In this document: positions 22,610-32,573 of the stretch, in pieces
Layout: every line of letters begins with the position of its first letter
How positions within the stretch are numbered: position 1 is the first letter of the stretch
Origin: Paraphaeosphaeria minitans
Lineage: Eukaryota; Ascomycota; Dothideomycetes; Pleosporales; Didymosphaeriaceae
DNA length: 64,000 nucleotides
Direction: 5' to 3'
Assembly (NCBI GenBank): GCA_015832175.1
Contig: WJXW01000002.1
Span: 1,364,001 to 1,428,000 of the forward strand
Position numbers and translations under genes: made by a program
The notes under the pieces: model-generated
Seen by the model: only the letters and a program-made list of their open reading frames with translations
Told to the model about the DNA's origin: nothing
Database searches by the model: none

Positions 22610-23147
22610 GGCACATCTGGAGGCACATCCGGAGAGACGTGTTGTGGGACACGGTGTGAGAAATACATGCATGATGCTGTAACAAAGACATGCACCTGTG
22701 GGTCTGCGCCTCATGCACGTGTCTCAGCATCCTCCAGTCTTTGCGCCCAGCGTCAACCGAGTGGCCAACCCGCACCTTCATCGACACTTGGCCCACCTCT
22801 TCTCGAGTCCCATTCCGTCTTCACAGTAGAGCGTCTGCGAAGTACTCGACAGTAGATAACCCGCCCACCGCACTAATGCAATGCAGCATGCCTGCGTGGC
22901 GTGGCCAGCCGGGGACTGGTTCGATGCGGACAACAGCGGGGCTCGGGGCTGTTTCAGGCGGTGTGCACTGTGAATGAAGCCCCCACCGAAAACGACCAGA
23001 CGGCCAGAATCTCACTTCAGCGGCAGCCCCTCTTTCCGCCCACAAACACGAGCTCAATTGCACGCCTCCTGTCCGTCACCTGCCATCTGCCATCTGCCAT
23101 CTGCCAACTCAGCCGCACCGACAGCCCCCCCGAACCTCTGCGCCACC
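22610..23147. other. Intergenic, promoter side of Rho GDI
   Basis: Contains GCCATCTGCCATCTGCCATC-type short repeats at 23085-23108 just upstream of the Rho GDI start. No gene is seen. Confidence 0.5.
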
Positions 23148-24291
23148 ATGACTGAACACGACGACCTGCACGCCGAACCCACCGAGGGCTTCAAGGTCGG
23201 CGAGAAGAAGACGATTGATGAGTACCAGCAGCTAGGTGCGTGCTATCTATTCCCTTGCACCTTCCTGTCCTTGTCTCTCTCGCGCCTTCCTTGTCTCTCT
23301 CGCGCCTTCCTTGTCTCTCTCGCGCCTTCCTTGTCTCTCTCGCGCCTTCCTTGTCTCTCTCGCGCCTTCCTTGTCTCTCTCGCGCCTTCCTTGTCTCTCT
23401 CGCGCCTTCCTTGTCTCTCTCGCGCCTTCCTTGTCTCCCTCGATCGCCCTCTCGCCAGCTTCTCTCTCCCTCCCTCCCCTCTCTTCCCCCCCTCTCTTCT
23501 CCCTCTCTCTTCTCTCCCTCTCTTCTCTCCCTCTCTTCTCCCCCTCTCCCTCCCTCTGCCCTCGTCACAAGAACGCTAGCTAACCACCACGCCCCTCTCG
23601 CAGACCAGAATGACGAGTCCCTCCGCAAGTGGAAAGAGTCGCTCGGCCTCGGCGGTGGCAACACGCTCAGCGACCCCAACGACCCGCGCAAGTGCATCAT
23701 CCTCTCTCTCGGCCTCGAGGTCGAAGGCCGCCCCGACATAATCATCGACCTCAAGACCCCCGGCGCGCTCGAGAAGCTCAAGGACCAGCCCTTCCGGATC
23801 AAGGAGGGCGCCCAGTTCCGCATGAAGGCCCAGTTCAAGGTGCAGCACGAGATCCTCGCCGGCTTGAAGTACCTCCAGAAGGTCAGCAAGGGCCCGCTGA
23901 GCAACAAGATGCAGGAGATGATGGTGAGTTGCACCTGCACGCGCGGCAGACGGCCCGATGCTGGGATCCACAACGCTGAGGAGGAACCACCATGCTGTGA
24001 TTCACAGCGATGATGAGGAACCACCGTGCTGAGGAACCACCGTGCTGATGAGAATCTAGGGAAGCTATGGACCCAACACCAAGGACAAGCCTCTGTACGA
24101 GAAGAAGTGTAAGCCGTCCTCGATGCATCACGCTTGGAGCCCCCTGCTAATGCGGCACAGTTGAGTCCGAGACTGCGCCCTCCGGCTTGCTCGGTCGTGG
24201 CCACTACAAGGCTGTGTCCAAGTTCGTCGACGACGACAACCAGACCCATCTGCAGTTCGAGTGGTCTTTCGACATCAAGAAGGACTGGTGA
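23148..24291 (+). CDS. rdi1: Rho GDP-dissociation inhibitor
   Basis: Four exons (23148-23235, 23604-23923, 24060-24108, 24161-24291) give 195 residues, the usual RhoGDI length. The protein binds prenylated Rho GTPases such as Cdc42 and Rho1 in the cytosol and keeps them off membranes. The N-terminal regulatory arm holds GFKVGEKKTIDEYQQLDQND, and the immunoglobulin-like domain has ESLRKWKESLGLG, ILSLGLEVEGRPDIIIDL, FRIKEGAQFRMKAQFKVQH and VSKGPLSNKM. The ending SFDIKKDW is the RhoGDI C-terminal signature. The start has a CGCCACC context. Intron 1 is 368 bases, long for this locus, because it contains a 20-bp minisatellite and a C/T tract. Intron 2 (136 bases) also has a small GAGGAACCACCGTGCTGA repeat. 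Confidence 0.95.
23271..23575 (+). repeat. 20-bp pyrimidine minisatellite plus C/T tract inside Rho GDI intron 1
   Basis: Eight perfect units of TTGTCTCTCTCGCGCCTTCC run from 23271 to 23430, with a ninth variant unit and then a nearly pure C/T tract to about 23570. It lies wholly within intron 1 of the Rho GDI gene. The other strand reads as Arg/Glu-rich protein in every frame, which is an artefact of the repeat. Confidence 0.95.
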
Positions 24292-24559
24292 GCGGAGGGG
24301 CGGCGTGAGGGGAGCAACATGGGACAGTTGGGCATTTCTGCGTGATATGATGAGATGACCATCTCTTTGCATGGACGGAGCGGAGTCGGCTTGCATCAAC
24401 TTGACAAGCCTTATGGCTGACGATACACATGACAAAATGTTACCACTTTGGAATTGAAGGGCCTCCTGAAGTGCTTGCCATGTTGAATATGCCGTCACGC
24501 GACCAGACTTGAGCACTGCTCCTCTTGGGGAATCGTCCAGGCGCCGATCGACGTCCCGC

Positions 24560-25303
24560 TCAAGCTTCCGGGTCGTCGAGCTTGCGGAAGCGGAACCACC
24601 TCGCCGCAATGCTCTTGACCTTGACCGTCCTCCCCGCCCACGCACCATGGTTGGCCCCCGAACCAAACTTTTTCGCCGAGACGTTTAGTATGGACACATG
24701 CTGCTCCCATGGATCTAGCACGGTGATTTCACCCTCTCCGGGCTCGCTACTTTCGTCATTGCCGTTTTCCTCATTTCCATCATCGTGCAAGAGACTCGGC
24801 TGCGTCCATAGGCCCTGGCATTCGGCAACCACAAGCACGGCATCCACCCTCAAGCTCGCCTCGACCGCGGCCGCCAACGTCCTCGACAGACCCTGCGCGG
24901 AGAAGGAAGGAGTGGCAGCATGCAGACTAAGTGGGTTGACCAGCACGATTCTTGCCGCCTTCGCCTGCCGCTCGCCACGCGCCGCCTCCTCAGCACCCGG
25001 CGCGGCTGGAGGCTGAAGAGACGTCAGGTACGCCAGCAGCGTCTGCACGGATACGCAGAAGACGACCTTGACGTGGCGTGCCGTGGAGAGGGTGTGCAGC
25101 GTGGGCGTGGCGAGGCGGAGGAGGCTGTCCCGGGGGTTGGTTTGGTCTGGGTGCTGGACTGCGCTCGCGAGAGACGCGAGGAAGGCGTCGCGGCTCGAGC
25201 AGATGATGAGGGTCGTGGAGGGAGTGTCTGGTTGTGCGGTGAGCATGTGCTGGACGAGCTGGGGCAGGATCAGCGGATAGATGACGGTCGGCGGCGCGCC
25301 CAT
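24560..25303 (-). CDS. Unrecognised protein, divergent neighbour of AP-3 beta
   Basis: Intronless frame of 247 residues from the ATG at 25303. I do not recognise a named family. The sequence opens APPTVIYPLILPQLVQHML and has an alternating strand-helix pattern: TLIICSSRDAFLASLASAVQ, HVKVVFCVSVQTLLAYLTSL, RIVLVNPLSLHAATPSFSAQ, VDAVLVVAEC. It ends with WEQHVSILNV, GRTVKVKSIAARWFRFRKL. Such a pattern would suit a RecA-like or Rossmann-like core without an obvious Walker A motif; this is inference only. An acidic low-complexity stretch (HDDGNEENGNDESSEPGEGE) separates the two parts. The frame continues upstream of 25303, but that part translates a short DNA repeat and is judged to be leader. The overall composition is protein-like and unlike the shadow frames. 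Confidence 0.75.
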   Translation of the reverse strand: MGAPPTVIYPLILPQLVQHMLTAQPDTPSTTLIICSSRDAFLASLASAVQHPDQTNPRDSLLRLATPTLHTLSTARHVKVVFCVSVQTLLAYLTSLQPPAAPGAEEAARGERQAKAARIVLVNPLSLHAATPSFSAQGLSRTLAAAVEASLRVDAVLVVAECQGLWTQPSLLHDDGNEENGNDESSEPGEGEITVLDPWEQHVSILNVSAKKFGSGANHGAWAGRTVKVKSIAARWFRFRKLDDPEA

Positions 25304-25771
25304 GTCTCTTCGATCTGCCGCGTCGTCGTCATGCCCTGCTCTGCTGTCTCGAAGCGGTCGTCGAGGCTTGCTCCCTTCTGTTGGAGCGGACGTCCAGCCT
25401 TGCTCCCCTCTGTCGAAGCGGATGTCGAGCCTTGCTCCCCTGTCGAAGCGGATGTCCAGCCTTGCTCCCCCCTCTCGGAGTGGATGTCTGAGTACTCGTA
25501 ACGGCACAGTCGCAGGGGCCCCAGCACCGGAGGACCGCCGAGCTTCGTTGTTGGAGTCGTTTGCGGGCGCGGCCGCCGCTTCCCCGTCCTGCGAGTTAGT
25601 TGCCCCACCATCGCCGACGCTGCACGGCGCACGCCGCACGCCCGTGACATATGCCACGACATTCACCACACCCCGTTGCCCGTCTGCATAATCGCCCGCG
25701 CTCTAGAGGGCCCGCAGCGCAAACTCTAGCCCCCCTGCGCCTCGGCAGTTGCTGTCGTCGACTTCGCAGCC
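25304..25771. promoter_or_regulatory. Shared divergent promoter region with small tandem repeat
   Basis: It separates the unrecognised minus-strand gene from AP-3 beta on the plus strand. At about 25380-25490 the string GGATGTCGAGCCTTGCTCCC and variants recur four times with a spacing of 26-35 bases. No TATA box is obvious. The region presumably serves both genes. Confidence 0.55.
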
Positions 25772-28456
25772 ATGGAGTCCATCTCCCGCATTGGTGCGTC
25801 CGTCTACTCTCCCAGTCTGCCTAGACGCAGGCGACCCGGGCGCTGCTGAGCCAAGGCGATGCACCCGTCCAACTTTGCTCACTGGTCTCTTGCTACAGCT
25901 CGCGATTTGACCCTGGAAGCTGCCCGCGATGCTGCCAATGCCCGCGGCAAGACGTCGATCAAGATGCTGCCCTCGGGCCAGCTCAAGAAGCTGTTGGACA
26001 GCCGCTCGGAGCGGGATGTCGTGGAGGGATTGCGGCGCGTGGTCACGGTAGGCTGATTCCCTGTCCTGGCGAGCTGAGCTCGAATCACCTTGTCCGCAAG
26101 AATTGGCATAGTAGGTGCGATGCGACGGCAGCTAATGTGTCTTGTGTAGATGTCCTACCGACAGCCCCCCTCGCAGACCCTACCCTTCTTCACCCACGTA
26201 ATCAAGAACATAGCCTCTCCGTCCCTCCAGGTTAAGAAGCTCGTGTACATATACCTCCTCCAGCACGCCGAGCACGAACCAGACACCGCCCTGCTCTCCA
26301 TAAACACCATACAGAGGTCCCTCACAGACCAGAACCCCCAATTGCGCGCTCTCGCACTGCGAGTTATGTCCGGGATACGGGTGCCCGTCATCAGCCAGAT
26401 CGTGAGCTTGGGGATAAAGCGCGGTGCGGGAGACATGTCACCGTATGTGAGGAAAGCCGCGGCGCTCGCCATACCGAAGTGCTACCAGCTGGATCCGAAC
26501 ACCGAGCCGCAGCTGCTCGACTATCTCTCGACGTTGTTGGGCGACAAGCACTTTTTTGTGGCGGGCGCTGCCGTTGCTGCGTTTCTGGAAATGTGCCCGA
26601 ATCGTCTGGATCTGATTCATCCGCATTACCGGTCGCTGGTGCGCAAGTTGGCTGACATGGATGAGTGGGGTCAGTTGGCGACTTTGCAACTAATGGTCAA
26701 ATATGGGAGGAAGTGCTTCCCCAGGCGGACGAGGAAGATGAGAAAGCCCGTGGAGAAATATCCAAGCACGAAACAGAGGGGTACAAAGGGCTTCTACGAC
26801 GAGGAGAGTGACTCGGAGGAATCCGAAGAGCCAGAGTACGAGGAGGTTGCGGTTTTGGACCCGGATCTGGAGCTTTTGTTGAATGCTTGCAAGCTACTCC
26901 TCCAATCGCGGAATTCGGCGGTAGTTATCGCGGTCGCGAGAACGTACCTCTACCTTGGAACTCCAACCTACATGACCCTCGCGATAGGGCCACTAATCTC
27001 TCTCCTGCGGACTTCAGGAGACATTCAGCACGTTGCGCTTTACAACATCGTGCAAGTGTGCTTGTTGTATCCGCAATTCTTCGTAAACCACTACACACAT
27101 TTCCTCGTCCGGTCGACCGACCCTCCGCATACATGGCGCCTCAAACTAGAACTCCTCACTCTGATATTTCCACATGCGCCGCCGCGGCTCCAAAGTCTGG
27201 TACTGGCCGAGCTCAGTCACTTCTCGCATTCTGGAAGCCTGGACCCAGGGCTAGTCAAGGAGGCTGTTAGGGCAATCGGCCGTTGTTCGCAGACAACCGA
27301 CCCTAAGACTTCGGCAAGATGTTTGAAACTACTGCTCACTCACATCGGATCGGCGGACGCGCCTCTAGTAGCGGAGTCTCTCGAAGTAATACGGCATCTC
27401 ATCCAGCGCGACCCGGAGAACCACCGCACGACCGTAGTACGGTTAGCAAAGCACCTCGACGCAGCCACCAGCCCCCAAGCCCGCGCCAGCATCATCTGGC
27501 TCGTCGGCGAGTTCGCAGGCCTCGACCCGGAGAACAACATCGCCGCCGACGTCCTGCGCATCCTCGTCAAAGGCTTCGCCGACGAAGCCGAGCCCGCGAA
27601 ACTGCAGATCGTCCTACTTGCCGCTAAAGTTTACATCCACCATCTCAACGCTAATCCGCCCCCCGAACCTTTAAAGTCGGTGGAGCAGCCTCAACCCAGT
27701 CCTTCGCTTCTCGACGACTTCCACGAGGAGGGCGGCTTCCGCGACGAAGCTGAGTCCGCACCGCAACCCGCGCCCACACAGCCCCAGAACCAAGAAAAGC
27801 CGCATCCAACAGTGGCGCTCTGGGAATACATACTCCTCCTCACACGCTACGATACCTCCTACGACATCCGCGACCGCGCGCGTGTGTACAGAGCGCTCCT
27901 CGCAACCCCGACGTCCACCCAGCTCGCCAACCTCCTGCTCCTCGCGCCCAAGCCCGTCCCGCAGACGCCGAGCCCCAGCGAGACCCGGAAAGGGTATGTC
28001 CTCGGGAGCGCGAGTCTGGTCATCGGCGATGAAGGCGGCATTGGTGGGCTACGCGGGTACGAAGATGTACCTAATTGGGTGAAAGAAGGGCACGAGCCGG
28101 ACCCCGCGTTGAGAGACGAAGTGGGATCTGGGTCTACGCCTGATTATGATGCGGGCGGTGCGAAGACGCTGAGTGCGGCGGAGAAACTGGATGCCGCGGC
28201 GGGTACGACTCCGAGTGCGTCAGGGTGGAATGGTATGGGGAGTCGGAGTGGGGGGGGTGGTTCGTGGGCGGGTGCAAGGGACTATGGTGCGGCGGCGCCG
28301 AAGAAGGAAGAGAAGAGTTTGGATCAGTGGCTTGAGGAGAGTGGGGAGGAAGAAGAAGATGAAGAAGAAGAAGAGACGGATGACGAGGACGAGAGTAGCG
28401 AGTATGAAACAGAGAGTGAGGAAGGGTCGGATGAGGTTGATAGGCTTGTCAGGTAG
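25772..28456 (+). CDS. apl6: AP-3 adaptor complex, beta subunit
   Basis: Three exons (25772-25793, 25899-26047, 26150-28456) give 825 residues. AP-3 sorts cargo from Golgi or endosome to vacuole; the beta subunit is one of its two large chains. The N-terminus reads MESISRI-ARDLTLEAARDA, then SIKMLPSGQLKKLLDSRSER and PPSQTLPFFTHVIKNIASPS. The adaptin repeats follow: KKLVYIYLLQHAEHEPDTAL, SINTIQRSLTDQNPQLRALA, GDMSPYVRKAAALAIPKCYQ. An acidic insert (DEESDSEESEEPEYEE, about 275-290) and a very acidic, Ser-rich tail (EEEEDEEEEETDDEDESSEY) match the phosphorylatable hinge known from beta-3 subunits. The chain ends soon after the tail, so there is no C-terminal ear, which is common in fungal members. 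The first exon codes for only seven residues plus one base. Confidence 0.95.
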
Positions 28457-29321
28457 CACGGTCCTGTCTGGACGAGAGTACGGTATAACAAGAGTAGCTT
28501 CAAGACGGGTATGGAATAAAGTACACAACGCGCGCGCCGTCGCATCCTGTTCTTGTGTGGCCCGGGGTCGAGCGCAACTTGGGAATGGATGGGATTCGAA
28601 TTGAAGTCGGTTTCGAGAGAACCGCTCCAGACTATCGTGTGCCTTCTTCAAGCGCGCATGGGTACTTTTGTGTCGTCGCGGCCATAATTGATGGGCGTGG
28701 CGAGAGATGGAATATGAATATCCGCGGCCGTACACGATGATGAAGAGGAGGTAGTCGGACATGCGTGTCGGGAGCGGATGTCTATAGGGAAACGGTGCGG
28801 ATGTGCGAAAGAAGAGAGGCGGTTTTCCCAGAAGAGCTGGCCAGCGTGTTCTGCTTTTGCTCTGGACGTCTGGTCATAGAAGGCACATGTGCTAGCTTTA
28901 TATTTACCTATCGGAGCCATGTAGGTAGTCTTTCGCAGACCTTGGACCCAGACATCTTGAAACGCGTTCTATTTCGCCACGCGCTCGTTCAGCGTCCATC
29001 GCCGTGGCAAGGTGCTTGACTTTTGCTCGTGGGTTGGCGACACAAGTGCACGCCAAACCCACTTCGCAAGCTGTCACATCGCCACTCAGCATTCGCCCAG
29101 CGCTTCGTTCCCTTACCCTGGGTTTCAACAACTTTTCCCATGCTTGCCGCGCGCTCAGATGAACCCTCGGTAGTTTACGTTAGTATATGTTGTTAAGTGC
29201 CGGCCTCGCCATGCGCGCGTGCGGCACAGCATTGAGACTCTGCTTCCAGGGCGGCAGCGGTGTTTCCGCGGTATTTTCAGATCGCATGTGGCACATCTGG
29301 AAGCTCTTGAGCAACTCCTCT
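28457..29321. other. Intergenic between convergent genes
   Basis: Lies between the 3' ends of AP-3 beta and the APH-type gene. ACCTATCGG and GTAGGTAGTC motifs occur near 28905-28930. No supported gene. Confidence 0.5.
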
Positions 29322-30320
29322 TCAAAACCCGCTGTACTTGGTCAACGCGATATCGAATTCCTTCAACAGATCGAAGTCAATTTTCGCGTCCGGTGGGAAG
29401 GCTTTCTCCAAGGCGTCGTCCCAGGTAGATTTAGATGAGCGCAACCTCGCCTCAAAGTAGTCGCGCTGAGATATGCTGAAGCCAGCGCCACCCCAATCGA
29501 TCAGCCCCGTTACATTCGCATCTTGGTCGACATGGATGTTGCCGAGGTGTAGATCCCCGTGGGAAAAGAGCTTTTCCTCTCCTGCCAGCGCCCGCACGCG
29601 CCCAGTCAACACCTCGTCTTGGGCAGAAAACTCCCCCGGCGGCCGCGCATTTCGCAGGGCCTGGACAAGACCTTCGTTGTACTCTGCGCGCGAACCGAAT
29701 GGGCCATAAGGGTGAAAGTCGTGCTCGGCTTTGTGGGCCACGCAGAGGTGGTGGAAAAAAATGTCCTCGCTTTTCAGGCGGCCAAGCTTGCCGTAGAACT
29801 TTCCTGACAGCTTCCTCATTGCCTGCACGTATGCCGTGAGCTGCGACACAACGACATCGCGTTTCCGATCCGAGAGAGCGTCCCACACGGTTCCCAGCGC
29901 CACGCCCTCGACCTTGCTCAGGTAAATGTAGCCGACTCCGTTCTGCCAGTAAGACTCATGCACAGTGGGCAAAGGTATCGATGTGTTCCCGGCCACGATG
30001 CGCATGGCGTCCGCCTCCGCGAGACGCATCTTGGGCCCAACCTTCAGCACCAGTCCGCTCGAAGGGACGTAAAATACTTGCGATGATATCCTTCCAGGAA
30101 CTAGGTTTATATTATGGCACCTTTTGGGATGTCTGCGGTCTCGTAGATTGAGAGCGGCGGAGGCGGGATAAAGGCCGGTGGAGCACGTACCAGGATACCA
30201 TCCTTCAGCTGCTGGCGTCGTAACACGAGCTTTGAGCGGACGTCCATGGGTTTGCTCTAGAGTTGGCTGATTTACGTAGCTTTTGTAGAGATGAAGATGG
30301 TGGAGGGATGAGATGTGCAC
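29322..30320 (-). CDS. Aminoglycoside-phosphotransferase-type (APH) kinase-like protein
   Basis: A single open frame of 332 residues. The APH/choline-kinase fold transfers phosphate to small molecules; the many fungal copies have unknown substrates. The core begins about residue 70 with GRISSQVFYVPSSGLVLKVG (the Lys of VLKVG is the nucleotide-binding lysine), RLAEADAMRIVAGNTSIPLP, GYIYLSKVEGVALGTVWDAL. The catalytic loop is SHGDLHLGNIHVD, followed by the metal-binding Asp in GLIDWGGAGF. The N-terminal 60 residues have low family character; a GTGCCATAA...CGCAAG segment near 30080-30125 might be an intron, in which case the true start differs. A cytosolic location is inferred from the lack of a signal peptide. 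Confidence 0.8.
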   Translation of the reverse strand: MHISSLHHLHLYKSYVNQPTLEQTHGRPLKARVTTPAAEGWYPGTCSTGLYPASAALNLRDRRHPKRCHNINLVPGRISSQVFYVPSSGLVLKVGPKMRLAEADAMRIVAGNTSIPLPTVHESYWQNGVGYIYLSKVEGVALGTVWDALSDRKRDVVVSQLTAYVQAMRKLSGKFYGKLGRLKSEDIFFHHLCVAHKAEHDFHPYGPFGSRAEYNEGLVQALRNARPPGEFSAQDEVLTGRVRALAGEEKLFSHGDLHLGNIHVDQDANVTGLIDWGGAGFSISQRDYFEARLRSSKSTWDDALEKAFPPDAKIDFDLLKEFDIALTKYSGF

Positions 30321-30989
30321 ATCGTAGTTAACAAGTCACGCCGCGCTTACGCTAACCCAATTGAGCGATATCAAAGAAGACCGGGTAGGCAATCGGTTAC
30401 AAGACTACGGTGTGGTGTTCTGGAGAGGTTCTGCTATGAAGTTCAAACACTTGTTTGACAAGAGTTACATACTGGACTAATTATGGCTTCTAGTAGCCAT
30501 CAAAAGCGTATCTCCTGACTGTGACCTGAGCATGTACAGCGCGTTTCTGGCGCCAAACCGAAAGGGAAAGAATAATGAGGTGGGATAGACAAGATACAAG
30601 AGTTCCGAGTCACCACAAACGGCCAAAAACGGTAATTTAGAGTTATGAGGAACATCAGAGACCTTCTACCATGCGGAGTTACAGCTTTGGGTCTGTGAAG
30701 ACGGAAGGTCATGTTGCTATGGTTCTAATGAAAATTGTGTCGCTTGTTTACCTAAATTCACGGTGCCGGAGCCGCCTACAAAGGTTTCCAGACTATATCA
30801 ACTTGGGAAATATTTCGTGTGGAAGCAATTTCGTTAGTTGGGCTGGAAAGCCAGCTACCTAATGCGCGGCCCGACTGCGCTGATCCATGATGTCTACATG
30901 CTCCCAACTGAAATATCCTGCTTTCTGGTCCCAGTCCACCTACTGGGGCATCCCTGTTCCCAGCGTAGGCGAAACCCGCATTCTTTGCT
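30321..30989. other. Intergenic, no gene seen
   Basis: Upstream region of the APH-type gene and 3' side of the PigL_N-like gene. AT-richer than its surroundings. Nothing coding was recognised. Confidence 0.5.
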
Positions 30990-31603
30990 TTAGTGCCTTT
31001 GATCGTTTGCTCCTGACCGGTACGCAAATACCATTTCGGCGAGAGCGTCGTCGCTCACGTCGATGAGAAGTCGCTTCGAAGCTTTGCGCTCGTTGAGCTG
31101 ATCGATCTTTTCTTGGTTTGCTTTGTCAGATCCAGTCCCACTGTTCGGTAGGTCCTTCAAACACTGCTCGATTGTGTCTAAATCGTCCTCCGCTTCGACC
31201 CTGTCTTACCTAGTGATCGTTGTTTCGCGTGATTTCAGCATAGCCTGTCTTCACCAAAGTGCACTTTCAGGCGAGTCAATAGAGACATCCTGTCTCCCGT
31301 AGTTTCGTTCGCCCACTTACCCAGGAGTTTCCCGAAAGCAATACAGTATCGACTGCAGTGCTTTAGGGCTCCCTCGACACCGCCACGTCGCAAGGCCGCA
31401 CGATTCGAGCCTCTCAGAGCTGCGAAAAGCTCTTCCAGAACCGACTTCAAGGCCTGGGGATCTTCACCAGTCTCCTTGAAGACCTTTGGCGCATAGTTAA
31501 TGCCGTTGATAGTGTCGATCAGTAATTTGGTGCTTTGTATGGTAGCTGTCGTCACAGCGATCGTGCCCGCGACAGTACTTACGAAGCACGCAAAAGACTT
31601 CAC
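30990..31603 (-). CDS. PigL_N-like (fungal N-terminal domain) small protein; start and intron unresolved
   Basis: The first part (31603-31235) encodes VSTVAGTIAVTTATIQSTKL, then LIDTINGI and an amphipathic helical region with EDPQALKSVLEELFAALRG, GALKHCSRYCIAFGKLLGKW and LTRLKVHFGED. This is the pattern of the fungal N-terminal domain (PigL_N) often found at the front of NLR-like or ankyrin proteins. A second coding block (about 31197-30990, another frame) reads VEAEDDLDTIEQCLKDLPNS, NQEKIDQLNERKASKRLLID, VSDDALAEMVFAYRSG and stops at 30990. The two blocks must be joined by an intron between about 31245 and 31195, but I could not fix its borders. No ATG was found at the 5' end; the frame opens with GTG at 31603, so an upstream exon or loss of the start is likely. 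No NACHT or ankyrin part follows. Confidence 0.5.
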
Positions 31604-32573
31604 AAATCAACTTGACATCAATCTCCCTCCTACACCATCCTGCGCTTATCGCTTTTCGAACCTGGCATACTGCGTCCCTTCCTACTCCTCATGCTGATAT
31701 ACTCGTCCTCCACCCGCCACAGCACATCACTCACTCACTCACTCACTCACCACCACCACCCTTCCTGCCCTTCCACTCTCACCGCACGCACGCAAGATAG
31801 GACACGCCTCCCCACCAGCAAAAAAACCTCACTCGCATCTCCGATACAACAAACGCTACTGTCAGCTTTCCCCAGATTCATAATGCCCACCCCCTATCCT
31901 ACACTATACCCTTTCCTGCTTTTTTTTTCTTCACCTCTTTTACGCTTACACCGAAACATTTACCTTCCTATCCTTGTTCCCTTACCCGAAAGCTATGCCC
32001 ATACGTACCTATCCTTACAGCACCTCCCCTCTCACAAGATATTCGACAGACATACCCAGCAGGTTGTAAGCCCCACCCTTCTTCGCTTCCAAGTGTACAC
32101 TTCCTCCACAAAGCGACCGCACATCAAATGTATCAATCATACTGAATCACTCACTTCACACCTCAGTCAACTTTCACTTCAATACATAACGTTGAACAGA
32201 ATTTGTTTCGTCATACTACCATACCACACATCCAGCAAATACTCTCAAATCCTCCATCCCGTCCTAGCGGGTACGTCCACAACCAAACAAAAGGGTATAC
32301 CATGAAAGTCAAGTCCACCAGAAATCCACACAAAAAAGCCCCCATAATGCCGCTAAAATCACTCGCCTGCATTACCTCCCCATCAAATATGCACTTCGAA
32401 GACAGAATCATCTCATCCCAATGATGCCCTCACATCACAGTAAAACGAACACCACCCCCCAAACCCCCCACACACCCAATCCTGCGCCCCGATGCCGATA
32501 CGCGCCGCCCTTCTTCGTTGGCGTCGGACTCGCAGGCTTCGAGGTAGGTTCAGGTCTAGGCTCATCTACACAA
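31604..32573. other. Intergenic, C/T- and A/C-rich stretch
   Basis: The plus strand is strongly pyrimidine-rich with an (ACTC)n microsatellite at 31727-31750 and poly-T at 31919-31930. The long plus-strand frame here only reflects the base bias. It serves as the 3' flank of the GH72 gene. Confidence 0.5.

Noticed and set aside
22440..22855. Coding sequence through the 34-bp repeats
   Set aside because: Two overlapping frames both translate the repeat as HGDKLRGTSGGTWRQAQRD-like strings. 34 is not a multiple of three, so no stable protein repeat exists.
23191..24666. 491-codon minus-strand frame opposite Rho GDI
   Set aside because: It is open only because of the C/T repeat and strong codon bias of the plus-strand exons. 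It shows Arg/Glu repeats and no domain.
28324..28762. Minus-strand frames at the 3' end of AP-3 beta
   Set aside because: Antisense of the acidic Ser/Glu tail, giving runs of Ser and Phe. Not a gene.
31691..32305. 204-codon plus-strand frame of Ser/Thr/Pro/His-rich protein
   Set aside because: It follows C/T and A/C base bias and an (ACTC)n repeat. The other frames are equally open.
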